Source: Dehalococcoidia bacterium UBA1141
GTDB taxonomy: Bacteria; Chloroflexota; Dehalococcoidia; Lucifugimonadales; UBA3495
Assembly: GCA_002311385.1 (NCBI GenBank)
Contig: DCAE01000143.1
Span: forward strand, 100,208 to 108,080
Length of the DNA: 7,873 bases
Direction of reading: 5' to 3'
Under the pieces are notes generated by a model. That model was not told where the DNA came from. It searched no databases and was given only the letters and a program-made list of their open reading frames with translations. Position 1 is the stretch's first letter; every line of letters starts with the position of its first letter. Made by a program: the position numbers and the translations under genes. Of the stretch, positions 1 through 6,306 are shown piece by piece.

Positions 1-1
1 C

Positions 2-1129
2 GGCGCCCAGGGCGACTTTTACACCAGCCCTCAAGTGCACCCGGTATTCGGAACGTTGATTGCTGTCCAATTGTTCCAGATGTGGCGGTTGCTAGGCCAG
101 CCGGACCCATTCACCGTGGTGGAACTGGGCGCCGGTAACGGGCTGTTGTGCCGGGACATTGTTGCTGCCGCTGGTGAATTGCCTCCTAATTTTCTTAGTT
201 GCCTCAGCTATGTTTGTCTGGACCGCCGTGAGGGGAAACTCCTTAACGGCCAGGAACCATATGGAGTAAATCGTGTGGCCGCGGCAGGAATTCCCTTTCG
301 CCATTTGGCAGGATGCATCATTTCCAATGAGTACTTCGACGCTTTTCCCGTGCACCAGGTCACCGTGGTTGAGGGCACGCTTTCTGAGATTTACGTGACC
401 CAGGAAGAAGGTGACTTGGTGACTAATGCGGGGGCTCTCTCCGACATTGCGTTGGCGGCGAGATTTGACGATTTGGACTTGAAGTTGGAAGAAGGCCAAG
501 TTGCCGAGGTCAACCTAGCCTTGAGAAGCTGGGCCCAGGAAGCAGCCCAAGCTTTGCACAGAGGATTTATCCTGACGGTGGATTACGGCGACCGGGCGTC
601 CGATCTGTACTCTGCTCAGAATCGAAGAAGAGGCACGTTAACCACGTTCTACAACCATACGCAGATTGACGCTCCATTGCGCTATATCGGGCGGCAGGAC
701 ATTACCGCTCAGGTGGATTTCACCTCGCTGGTCAACGCTGGACACAGCAATGGCATAGAAATGCTGGGATTCGCGTCTCAAGGCCAGTTTCTGGGGCGTT
801 TAGGCATGGCCAGCATGCAACAACGGTTGCGACGGCTGGAGCTGCCCCAAATCGCCGCTCAGGCCAACCGGGCGGGTATGGTGGACTTGGTCCGGCCCGG
901 AGGGTTGGGGGACTTCAAGGTGTTGGCCCAAGGCAAGAATGTTGAAAATCTCGAGTTGTGGGGATTCGGCCAGTCGTCGGCAGTCGACGACGAAGTTCAA
1001 GACTTAGTGGACAACATTCCGGTGCCTCTGCTAATCGGCCACCATCTGTCTTTGCCCAAAGGCCTGAATATGGGTGGCGAATTGGAATTCGACTTGGGCA
1101 ATCTGTTCGACGGCCCAGAAACTGGGTGA
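2..1129 (+). CDS. MidA/NDUFAF7-family SAM-dependent methyltransferase (5' partial)
   Basis: Class I S-adenosylmethionine-dependent methyltransferase of the MidA/NDUFAF7 (COG1565, DUF185) family. The reading frame is open to the left edge: codons from base 2 encode GDFYTSPQVHPVFG, the family's conserved GDFYTSP block, so the GTG at 35 is an internal valine and the true start lies outside the window, probably some 50 residues upstream. In visible numbering (375 residues), the SAM-binding ELGAGNG is at 41-47, NEYFDAFPVH (usual form NExxDAxPVH) at 109-118, TVDYG at 192-196, RGTL at 210-213, GRQDITAQVDF at 230-240 and GLGDFKVL at 301-308, all in family order. The mitochondrial homologue NDUFAF7 dimethylates an arginine of complex I subunit NDUFS2; the bacterial substrate is not known to me. 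About 60 residues after GLGDFKVL look less conserved. The gene converges on trmI with a 13-bp gap. Confidence 0.93.
   Translation, partial: GAQGDFYTSPQVHPVFGTLIAVQLFQMWRLLGQPDPFTVVELGAGNGLLCRDIVAAAGELPPNFLSCLSYVCLDRREGKLLNGQEPYGVNRVAAAGIPFRHLAGCIISNEYFDAFPVHQVTVVEGTLSEIYVTQEEGDLVTNAGALSDIALAARFDDLDLKLEEGQVAEVNLALRSWAQEAAQALHRGFILTVDYGDRASDLYSAQNRRRGTLTTFYNHTQIDAPLRYIGRQDITAQVDFTSLVNAGHSNGIEMLGFASQGQFLGRLGMASMQQRLRRLELPQIAAQANRAGMVDLVRPGGLGDFKVLAQGKNVENLELWGFGQSSAVDDEVQDLVDNIPVPLLIGHHLSLPKGLNMGGELEFDLGNLFDGPETG
1114..1126. other. Small perfect hairpin at the end of the midA-like gene
   Basis: CCCAG (1114-1118), loop AAA, CTGGG (1122-1126), immediately before the TGA stop at 1127-1129. The site lies where two convergent genes meet, so it could help end transcription from either side. 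There is no run of T on either strand, so it is not a canonical intrinsic terminator, and the palindrome may be a chance product of coding sequence. Confidence 0.25.
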
Positions 1130-1142
1130 ATAAATGGGTCGG

Positions 1143-2042
1143 TTAGGAAGACTCGCCCTCGTCCCCGTCAGGTTCGCTCCCGATTTGACCGCCTTGGTCC
1201 TCGCCGCCGTCTTCGTCGGTTTGGTCCGGAAGCGCCGCTCGGAATCTAGGTTCGCAGCGCACGGCGGTGGTTAAGAATCCGCTGTGGGCAATCATGCGGT
1301 GGTCAGGGCGAACGCTACGCTGGGTTACGTGCCAGGACCGCAACATGGTTTCTATCGATTCAATCATCTGAAACCTGGTGTCCCGCTCCAGCGCCAGGAC
1401 GAAACTTTGCACTTGAATGATGGTGGGCACAAAGCTCAACACGATGCCCCCCATGACCAGGGCGTCTCCGATGGTTTCCACCGCGCGCCACGGCTCGGGT
1501 ACGTCCAAAACGACCCGGTCCACTTCCTGCTCATGAATGCCTTCATAGATGTCGCCAATAAAGACGGTGTGGTTGGAATGGCTCGGGTGGAACTTCTCGA
1601 TGTTCTTGATGGCACGCGGCACCAGCGTCTCATCAATCTCATAGGTGATTACCCGGCCCTCTGACCCCACCGCCCGGAGCATCGCCGATGTCAATGAGCC
1701 GGACCCCAACCCTCCTTCAATCAATGTGGCGCCGGGAAATATGTCGGCGAAATTGGTGATGTTGCCTAGGTCCTTGGGGTAGATAATTTGTGGGCCCCTG
1801 GGCATCTTCCGAACAAAGTCGCCCAGAGTGGGCCGTACTGCCAGTACCGTGTGGCCCTTGTCTGTGCGGTACCAACCGCCTACGGTGTGATCAATCATCT
1901 GGTCGTGGAAGAGCCTCCCCAGGTGGCTATGAAAGGTTTCGCCACATACCAGATTTATCAGATATTGACGGGCTTTCCGGTCCACAATCAGGGCCGAGTC
2001 TCCGGCTTGGAAGCAATTCTTTGTCCTGGCAGGTGACTCCAT
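1143..2042 (-). CDS. trmI: tRNA (adenine-N1)-methyltransferase TrmI
   Basis: SAM-dependent enzyme of the TrmI/Trm61 family (COG2519, GCD14) that makes 1-methyladenosine in the T-loop of tRNA, normally at position 58; family members work as tetramers in the cytoplasm. The 299-residue protein has the usual order: a small N-terminal beta domain (1-65), the PTLGDFVRKM and QIIYPKD linker (71-91) that precedes the Rossmann domain, SAM motif EGGLGSGSLT (109-118), acidic residue E135 in TYEID, the family-typical DVPEPW (180-185), and the C-terminal VRPDHRMIAHSGFLTTA (244-260). Residues about 274-299 form an Asp/Glu/Gly/Ser-rich tail beyond the catalytic fold, which looks disordered. The start gives a normal family N-terminus, but no strong Shine-Dalgarno precedes it. 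The cupin stop is only 11 bp upstream, so translation may be coupled to it. Confidence 0.95.
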   Translation of the reverse strand: MESPARTKNCFQAGDSALIVDRKARQYLINLVCGETFHSHLGRLFHDQMIDHTVGGWYRTDKGHTVLAVRPTLGDFVRKMPRGPQIIYPKDLGNITNFADIFPGATLIEGGLGSGSLTSAMLRAVGSEGRVITYEIDETLVPRAIKNIEKFHPSHSNHTVFIGDIYEGIHEQEVDRVVLDVPEPWRAVETIGDALVMGGIVLSFVPTIIQVQSFVLALERDTRFQMIESIETMLRSWHVTQRSVRPDHRMIAHSGFLTTAVRCEPRFRAALPDQTDEDGGEDQGGQIGSEPDGDEGESS

Positions 2043-2053
2043 ATATGTCTAAC

Positions 2054-2440
2054 TCAGGCTTTGACTGAATCGGGCCGAGCGCCCTCTAGGTATGCGGTCT
2101 GACCATTGGAATAAGGGTCGAGTGTGGGGAAAAACACCATCAGTTGAGCATGCTTGTCCCCTACAACTTTGAAGCCGTGCTCGCATCCCGGTGGGATAAC
2201 CAGGGTATGGTCCTTTTCCACCGTGTGGGTCACTCCGTCAACACGAACCTCCAATGTTCCGTCTAATATCACGATTAGTTCGTCCATTGTGTGAGTGTGC
2301 AGCGGCGCACCGGTGCCCGGCTCGGCGGTATTTAGGCTAAAGGTGCTGGTCACACCTTGGTCTCGCCCGGCGATATCCCATTTCCGGTAGCCAGGCCTCC
2401 AAGGAACTTCCTGGGCTTGGTTGTGGTCGATGATGGGCAT
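2054..2440 (-). CDS. Small single-domain cupin protein
   Basis: A 128-residue protein of the cupin_2 type, a single conserved beta-barrel. Cupin motif 1 is visible from G44 to G61 with metal ligands H48 and H50 (LHTHTMDE) and E54; motif 2 is IPPGCEHGF (82-90) with the fourth ligand H88. All four expected ligands are present, so it probably binds a divalent metal. Small cupins of this kind include isomerases, dioxygenases, sugar-binding and sensor proteins, and the sequence does not decide between them. The start is well supported: AGGGAGG lies at 2446-2452 (minus strand) with a 5-nt spacer to the ATG. It is the first gene of an apparent two-gene unit with trmI, 11 bp downstream. I see no reason in the sequence why a cupin should be paired with a tRNA methyltransferase; co-transcription may be incidental. 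Confidence 0.88.
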   Translation of the reverse strand: MPIIDHNQAQEVPWRPGYRKWDIAGRDQGVTSTFSLNTAEPGTGAPLHTHTMDELIVILDGTLEVRVDGVTHTVEKDHTLVIPPGCEHGFKVVGDKHAQLMVFFPTLDPYSNGQTAYLEGARPDSVKA

Positions 2441-2484
2441 AACAGCCTCCCTGGTTAGCGAATAACAGCATCCACATGCCGGTT

Positions 2485-2511
2485 ATTGTACCCTCTTTTG
2501 CCGGGATTCAA
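2485..2511 (-). promoter_or_regulatory. Possible promoter of the cupin-trmI unit
   Basis: On the minus strand a -10-like TACAAT (2485-2490, 5 of 6 to consensus) lies 15 bp downstream of TTGAAT (2506-2511, 4 of 6). The spacer is shorter than the preferred 17 bp, so the match is only fair. Position is right, about 45 bp upstream of the cupin ATG. Confidence 0.35.
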
Positions 2512-2546
2512 GCGTCCGTAACGCAGGATGGTAAAAATCAACCCCC

Positions 2547-2574
2547 TTTTACCCACTGGGTCCGTTGGGTTAAA
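2547..2574 (+). other. Leader hairpin next to the ribosome binding site of the DUF2203 gene
   Basis: TTTTACCCA (2547-2555) and TGGGTTAAA (2566-2574) are complementary at 8 of 9 positions around a 10-nt loop, ending 2 nt before the GGAG Shine-Dalgarno (2577-2580). It could form in the mRNA and affect access to the ribosome site, or be a DNA operator. No clear -35/-10 pair was found upstream on this strand; the rest of the 145-bp divergent region (2441-2585) shows nothing else. Confidence 0.3.
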
Positions 2575-2585
2575 GTGGAGTCAGC

Positions 2586-2984
2586 ATGAGAGAACGGAAC
2601 TTCACATTGGAAGAGGCTAACGCCACCTTGCCCTGGCTTGAAGAACTGCTGGCCCGCATGGTTCCGCTTAGGGACAGTTTGGAGCAGCAGCAGGTTGAGT
2701 TGATGTCCATGATGCAGCACCGTAGCGGCAACGGCGCTGTCAGCCACGATCAGGAAATAGAAGACAGTCAAAGGACAATGGACGACCTAGCCCAAAGGCT
2801 AAGGCAGGACCTCCAAGAAATCACCGACAGGGGCATCTTAGTCCGGGACATTGTCCGGGGACTGGTGGACTTCCCGTCCCAGCGGGAAGGCGAAACCATC
2901 TTCCTCTGCTGGCTTCGAGGAGAGCCTCAAATCGATTTCTGGCATAGCACAGACGAAGGTTTTGGCTCAAGAAAGCCGCTGTAA
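2586..2984 (+). CDS. DUF2203 family protein
   Basis: A 132-residue protein matching the DUF2203 family (COG4911), whose function is unknown to me. The N-terminal signature FTLEEANATLPWL (6-18) and the C-terminal block with GLVDFPSQREGE (92-103), IFLCWLRGE (105-113) and WHSTDEGFGSRKPL (119-132) are both present; the length is normal for the family. The middle (about 19-85) is rich in Glu, Gln, Leu and Arg with heptad-like spacing and probably forms a helical hairpin or coiled coil. No signal peptide or membrane segment is visible, so it is likely cytoplasmic. The ATG has GGAG at 2577-2580 with a 5-nt spacer. The gene stands alone: it is divergent from the cupin and converges on the aldehyde dehydrogenase gene with 41 bp between stop codons. 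Confidence 0.88.
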   Translation: MRERNFTLEEANATLPWLEELLARMVPLRDSLEQQQVELMSMMQHRSGNGAVSHDQEIEDSQRTMDDLAQRLRQDLQEITDRGILVRDIVRGLVDFPSQREGETIFLCWLRGEPQIDFWHSTDEGFGSRKPL

Positions 2985-3002
2985 GGACCATGCCTGCTCT
3001 AT

Positions 3003-3017
3003 TTGGCTTATTGCCAA
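3003..3017. terminator. Weak hairpin between convergent genes
   Basis: TTGGC (3003-3007), loop TTATT, GCCAA (3013-3017) forms a perfect 5-bp stem in the 41-bp gap between the DUF2203 and aldehyde dehydrogenase stop codons. The position suits a bidirectional terminator, but the stem is short and no T tract follows on either strand. Confidence 0.25.
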
Positions 3018-3025
3018 TTGCTGGC

Positions 3026-4522
3026 CTAGATGAATCGGGCCTGTTGCCTGGCTGCCGCAGCGTGGTCGATGTAAACGGTGATGACCTCGCTGAAAAAGTC
3101 GAAGGCTTCCACTCCTTGCTCCCTCTGACCCACCCCAGATGATTTTAGCCCGCCGAAGGGCAAGTGCACCTCACCGCCCAAAGTTGGCGCATTCACGTGG
3201 ACCATCCCGGCTTCCACAGTGTTTATATACTCGAAGGCCTGGGTTAGGTCTTTGGTGTAGATGGACGATGATAATCCGAATTTGACGTTGTTTGAAATCT
3301 GAATGGCATCTTCCAAGCCGGATGCCCTGAAGACGGTGAGCACTGGCCCAAATATCTCTTCTTGGGCGATGCGCATATCCTGTTCCACTCCGGCGAAGAT
3401 GGTGGGTTCGATGTAATAACCCTCATCGAAGATTCCGCCACTGGGGCTGTGGCCTCCGAAAATCAGGTCGGCGCCCTCCTCGGTCCCGATGCCGATGTAC
3501 TCCATCACAGTGTCGTATTGGTTCTTGCTGGCCAGGGGCGAAACATCCACGTCGGCATCCATGCCGTTGCCCAATTTTAGTTTGCTGGTCCGGTCAATCA
3601 ACTGCTCCATGAATTCGTCGTATATGGCATCTTCGACAATTACCCGGCTGGTGGCGGTGCAGCGTTGCCCGGTGGACCCAAAGGCCCCTTGGATGATGCC
3701 GCCGAGGGCTTTGTCCAAGTCGGCGTCGGCAAGCAGAATCACGGCGTTCTTGCCGCCCATCTCCGCTTGCACTTTCTTCAGCACCCGAGCGGACGACGCG
3801 TATAGATCCGTCCCGACTTCAGTGGACCCGGTGAAGGAGATTGCGTTGACTAAGGGGCTCTCCACCAGTGCGTTGCCCACCACCGAACCAGGTCCGGTGA
3901 TAAGGTTCAGGACACCAGGGGGCAGCCCGGCCTCTTCGAATATTTCCACCAACTTTACAGCGCTAAATGGCGTTCCAGATGCAGGCTTGAATACCAAAGC
4001 GTTGCCGCAAATCAGGGCGGGCGCAATCTTCCAAGCCGGAATGGCTATGGGGAAATTCCACGGCGTGATTATCCCCACCACGCCCAAGGGACGGCGCACA
4101 GTATAGGCCACAGTATTGGGAATCTCTGAGGGAGTGGTGTAACCAAACATCCGGCGTCCCTCACCCGCGGCGTACTCGATGATGTTCATCGCGCGCTTGA
4201 CCTCACCCTGAGCGTCGGCCAAGGGTTTGCCCTCTTCGATGGTTATGGTCCGAGCCATCTCGTCGAAACGCCGTCTCATGATTTCCAGAGCCTTGAACAA
4301 AACCGCCGCTCTGGCTGGCGCAGGGGTGTTTGCCCAACCGGGAAGGGCGCTTTTGGCTGCTTCGGCTGCGCGCAAGGCATCGGAAGCGCCTGAAGTTTGA
4401 AACTCTCCGATTACCGTTGTGTTGCTGGCGGGGTTTGTTACGGGGTAGGTCTTTCCGGAGTCGGCAGTTGTCCAAGCGCCGCCGATAAAGTTCTTGTAGG
4501 CGGTGGTTTCCGAGGTGGTCAT
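3026..4522 (-). CDS. NAD(P)+-dependent aldehyde dehydrogenase
   Basis: A full-length (498 residues) member of the aldehyde dehydrogenase superfamily, which oxidises an aldehyde to a carboxylate with NAD(P)+. All catalytic elements are present: PWNFP with oxyanion-hole N156, K179 in VFKPAS (cofactor site), the TGSTEVG turn (231-237), general base E254 in AEMGGKN, nucleophile C288 in GQRCTA, EEIFGP (388-393) with E389, and PFGGLKSSG (455-463). The C-terminal REQG...DFFSEVITVY style recalls alpha-ketoglutarate semialdehyde dehydrogenases and related enzymes, but substrate cannot be assigned from sequence alone; succinate-semialdehyde or general aliphatic aldehydes remain possible. The start is secure: AAGGAG at 4529-4534 with a 6-nt spacer. 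The gene lies 46 bp downstream of the small beta-rich protein gene and may be co-transcribed with it. No signal peptide, so cytoplasmic. Confidence 0.95.
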   Translation of the reverse strand: MTTSETTAYKNFIGGAWTTADSGKTYPVTNPASNTTVIGEFQTSGASDALRAAEAAKSALPGWANTPAPARAAVLFKALEIMRRRFDEMARTITIEEGKPLADAQGEVKRAMNIIEYAAGEGRRMFGYTTPSEIPNTVAYTVRRPLGVVGIITPWNFPIAIPAWKIAPALICGNALVFKPASGTPFSAVKLVEIFEEAGLPPGVLNLITGPGSVVGNALVESPLVNAISFTGSTEVGTDLYASSARVLKKVQAEMGGKNAVILLADADLDKALGGIIQGAFGSTGQRCTATSRVIVEDAIYDEFMEQLIDRTSKLKLGNGMDADVDVSPLASKNQYDTVMEYIGIGTEEGADLIFGGHSPSGGIFDEGYYIEPTIFAGVEQDMRIAQEEIFGPVLTVFRASGLEDAIQISNNVKFGLSSSIYTKDLTQAFEYINTVEAGMVHVNAPTLGGEVHLPFGGLKSSGVGQREQGVEAFDFFSEVITVYIDHAAAARQQARFI

Positions 4523-4568
4523 TTTGCGCTCCTTGATTCTGGCCTCAAATAAGGTTCCGGTTGCTCCG

Positions 4569-5018
4569 CTAGGCGAAGAATTCTACACCTGCTCCGATAA
4601 TCTCAATCTGCATTGAACGAACATCGGGAGAAGGGTCCGAGAATGAGATCCCCAAAGTGATATTTATCCCCCGACCCGCTTCAGGATTGCCGGGGACTTC
4701 GAACCTGGCTTCCAGGTGGTCGCCCTGCAACCCCAAGTCGGTATGTTCTGCGATTCGTTTGTCGCCGTCGTAGATTATGACTTCGTGGACAGTGGCCCGT
4801 TCCTTGGTGCGGAAACTGACCAAGCCTGCTCCAACGCGCAACGGAGTGCCATCGGCCACCGTGGGAGTGGGCACCGGCAAGTGCACCCAGGTGTTTTGGC
4901 CGGCTGCGCCTTCGATACGGACGAAGGGTCCGGTGTGCCTGACGGATGTCACACGATTTGGATACTCGACTTGCATGCTGGAACCGTGGACCCAGGAAGT
5001 GAATTTACTGGCTGGCAT
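4569..5018 (-). CDS. Small beta-rich protein, resembles DUF6623
   Basis: A 149-residue protein of unknown function. It recalls from memory the DUF6623 family, whose members open with a SWxHG.xxQVE motif; here SWVHGSSMQVEYP is at 8-20. Alternating hydrophobic residues, TWVHLPVPTP (43-52), VHEVIIYDGDKRIAEH (77-92) and a hydrophobic strand near the end (MQIEIIGAGVEFFA, 136-149) suggest a beta-sandwich. There is no signal peptide, membrane segment or cysteine. Start choice: this ATG has GGAG at 5030-5033 with an 11-nt spacer, and its leader resembles that of the aldehyde dehydrogenase gene; an ATG at 5037-5039, seven codons upstream and in frame, has no convincing Shine-Dalgarno but cannot be excluded. 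It is the upstream member of a possible two-gene unit with the aldehyde dehydrogenase. No function is assigned. Confidence 0.8.
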   Translation of the reverse strand: MPASKFTSWVHGSSMQVEYPNRVTSVRHTGPFVRIEGAAGQNTWVHLPVPTPTVADGTPLRVGAGLVSFRTKERATVHEVIIYDGDKRIAEHTDLGLQGDHLEARFEVPGNPEAGRGINITLGISFSDPSPDVRSMQIEIIGAGVEFFA

Positions 5019-5146
5019 ATTTTGTTTCGCTCCGTCCATATGGCCTGGAAATTCTAGATGGCCTGTTTTATTGGATAGCCTTACTTAGGTTGGAAAGCCG
5101 CGTAATGCTCTCTGCCGCTTATCCAGGGGGATTATTTGCCGATGAT

Positions 5147-5231
5147 TATAGCCGGTGGCTGTGGGCCGGTATAGAGCAGTTCTACATTTCGGGAGGGCGG
5201 CTCTAGTTGGTCACAGGCCGAACCGCTCTCC
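5147..5231 (+). other. Possible structured RNA or multi-palindrome region
   Basis: Several complementary segments crowd this intergenic stretch. GGAGGGCGG (5192-5200) pairs with CCGCTCTCC (5223-5231) over 9 positions with one G-U pair, enclosing TTGG (5207-5210) with CCGA (5218-5221). TAGAGC (5172-5177) is complementary to GCTCTA (5200-5205). TATA-G-CCGG (5147-5155) pairs with CCGGTATA (5166-5173) with a one-base bulge. Two of the imperfect pairs are G-U on the plus strand but A-C on the minus strand, which favours a plus-strand RNA. No promoter was found just upstream, and I recognise no known RNA family. Confidence 0.25.
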
Positions 5232-5249
5232 GTGAATGCAGAACACCGA

Positions 5250-5278
5250 TTGAACCTAATAATTTGCCTGGCTACAAT
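5250..5278 (+). promoter_or_regulatory. Sigma70-type promoter of the response regulator gene
   Basis: TTGAAC (5250-5255) and TACAAT (5273-5278, 5 of 6 to consensus) are separated by exactly 17 bp. Transcription would begin near 5285, giving a leader of about 70 nt before the ATG at 5354. This is the best promoter match in the window. Confidence 0.6.
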
Positions 5279-5295
5279 TAACCAGAACCATAATC

Positions 5296-5306
5296 GGTCT
5301 CAGACC
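5296..5306. promoter_or_regulatory. Perfect 11-bp palindrome, candidate operator
   Basis: GGTCT-C-AGACC is a perfect odd palindrome about 11-22 bp downstream of the predicted transcription start of the response regulator gene, a common position for a repressor site. A short RNA hairpin is unlikely because the single-base centre leaves no loop without opening pairs. No regulator is identified. Confidence 0.35.
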
Positions 5307-5353
5307 CTACTCAATTATAGAATAAACTAACTTCAGGTGACGGTGCTGTCCGA

Positions 5354-6004
5354 ATGACCAAGATTCTCGTGATTGATGATGAAGCGATGATCCGGAATGT
5401 TGTGAGCGCATTATTGCGCCAAGCTGGGCATGATGTGGTGGACGCCGAACACGGGCTCAACGGAATTGCAATGGCCCAAACGGAGAAACCCGACCTGATT
5501 CTGCTGGATGTGATGATGCCGGTAGTTGACGGGTTTGAAGTGTTACGAAGGTTGGGGGAAGACCCTGTATCCAGCAGTATTCCGGTGATAATGCTTACTG
5601 CCAAGATTGACGCCGCCACAGAGAGAACCTGTATGGAGTTGGGTGCGGTGGATTACATCAAGAAACCGTGGGGACCCCAAGAGATAGAAGAAAGAGTCGC
5701 CATGGCTCTGGGTTACCCGGAGTTGGTGAAGCCGGAGACGGCCAAGCCGGAGCCCGCTAAACCGGAGACCGCTAATCCTGGTACGAACAAGCCGAAATTG
5801 GTCACACCCGATGAGGCACAATTCAAACAGTCAACGACGGAAACGGAGACGGGTCTTGGTGATTGTACTGCATCTCCCCTCACTGATCTTGTTGTAGATG
5901 CTGCTGAAGAAGAATACGAACCCGAAGAACTCTCTCCGACAAGGTTCAGGACTAAGGAGTTCCGCATCCAATCCGGCGATGTGGACAACTGGTATCTGGC
6001 TTGA
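5354..6004 (+). CDS. Single-domain response regulator with a repeat-containing C-terminal tail
   Basis: A CheY-like receiver domain fills residues 1-120. The conserved phosphorylation site is complete: acidic pair D8-D9, phospho-acceptor D52 (LLDVMMP), T82 (MLTAK) and K104 (IKKPW), with Y101 in the switch position. It should be phosphorylated by a histidine kinase, but none is encoded nearby. Instead of a recognisable DNA-binding or enzymatic output domain there is a tail of about 95 residues: a Lys-Pro-Glu-Thr-Ala repeat (126-145), a polar and probably disordered stretch with an acidic patch (EEEYEPEE, 185-192), and a more ordered-looking end, FRTKEFRIQSGDVDNWYLA. Output may be by protein contact. 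The ATG has AGGTGA at 5335-5340, a long 13-nt spacer; no other in-frame start fits. A good promoter lies at 5250-5278, so it probably forms its own unit. Confidence 0.92.
   Translation: MTKILVIDDEAMIRNVVSALLRQAGHDVVDAEHGLNGIAMAQTEKPDLILLDVMMPVVDGFEVLRRLGEDPVSSSIPVIMLTAKIDAATERTCMELGAVDYIKKPWGPQEIEERVAMALGYPELVKPETAKPEPAKPETANPGTNKPKLVTPDEAQFKQSTTETETGLGDCTASPLTDLVVDAAEEEYEPEELSPTRFRTKEFRIQSGDVDNWYLA
5729..5788 (+). repeat. 15-bp tandem repeat coding for KPETA units
   Basis: Three in-frame 15-bp units (5729-5743, 5744-5758, 5759-5773) encode KPETA, KPEPA and KPETA; a fourth, decayed unit (5774-5788) encodes NPGTN and is followed by KPK. DNA identity between units is high enough to suggest slippage, and the number may vary between strains. 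It forms a Pro-rich linker just after the receiver domain. Confidence 0.85.
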
Positions 6005-6055
6005 CCACACCTGCTTTGCCGTTCAAGGGGTTTTCTTCAAATACTACGTTTAACC

Positions 6056-6127
6056 TTGTCATTCTGAGCCGAGCGAAGAATCTTTACGCTAATTGCGATA
6101 GATTCTTAGTCGGTGCGCCCCTCAGAA
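6056..6127. repeat. Inverted-repeat (REP/MITE-like) element
   Basis: Two arms face each other: TTCTGAG (6062-6068) with CTCAGAA (6121-6127), CCGA (6069-6072) with TCGG (6110-6113), and AAGAATCT (6076-6083) with AGATTCTT (6100-6107), 19 complementary pairs in order around a 16-nt centre. The right arm carries 7 extra bases (6114-6120). The left end reads TTGTCATTCTGAG and continues to CGAAGAATCT, a motif I recall as a dispersed palindromic repeat in many bacterial genomes; the matching outer TGACAA is lost on the right. It has no coding capacity and would need a transposase elsewhere. It sits 51 bp after the response regulator stop and could also act as a transcript end. Confidence 0.7.
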
Positions 6128-6209
6128 CGGCGGAACGCATATTATCCCTCCACTGAACCGGGGTTGATACCCTCCGCTAGACTGGAATAACCACGCAGGC
6201 TCTTCGCTT

Positions 6210-6240
6210 TTGACCCGCATAGCGCCTCGTCTGCTAAACT
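6210..6240 (+). promoter_or_regulatory. Possible promoter of the epoxide hydrolase gene
   Basis: TTGACC (6210-6215, 5 of 6 to consensus) is followed after 19 bp by TAAACT (6235-6240, 4 of 6). The spacer is long, so this is a weak candidate; it lies about 70 bp upstream of the chosen ATG. Nothing else is clear in 6128-6306 apart from a 4-bp hairpin GGGT-TGAT-ACCC at 6161-6172. Confidence 0.3.
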
Positions 6241-6306
6241 TCTTACGGGCACATACCAATAGTCTTGGAGCAAGCGAATCTCCGGGTTTTCATGCGAAGG
6301 GGTTGG

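Noticed and set aside
1284..1664. Plus-strand open frame of 126 codons within trmI
   Set aside because: Antisense to conserved TrmI motifs; its composition is what the reverse of the coding strand would give.
3489..4106. Long plus-strand open frame (205 codons) inside the aldehyde dehydrogenase gene
   Set aside because: It is antisense to a full-length enzyme with all catalytic motifs; the translation is low-complexity and matches no family I know.
6130..6177. tRNA-like arrangement: GCGGA (6130-6134) pairs with TCCGC (6173-6177), and GGGT-TGAT-ACCC (6161-6172) resembles a T-arm
   Set aside because: Only 48 nt in total, no D-arm or anticodon arm, and no proper T-loop sequence; too short for a tRNA.
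6265..6306. N-terminal extension of the epoxide hydrolase from the TTG at 6265
   Set aside because: The extra 14 residues precede the usual start of the EHN domain, and the ATG at 6307 has a better purine-rich ribosome site.
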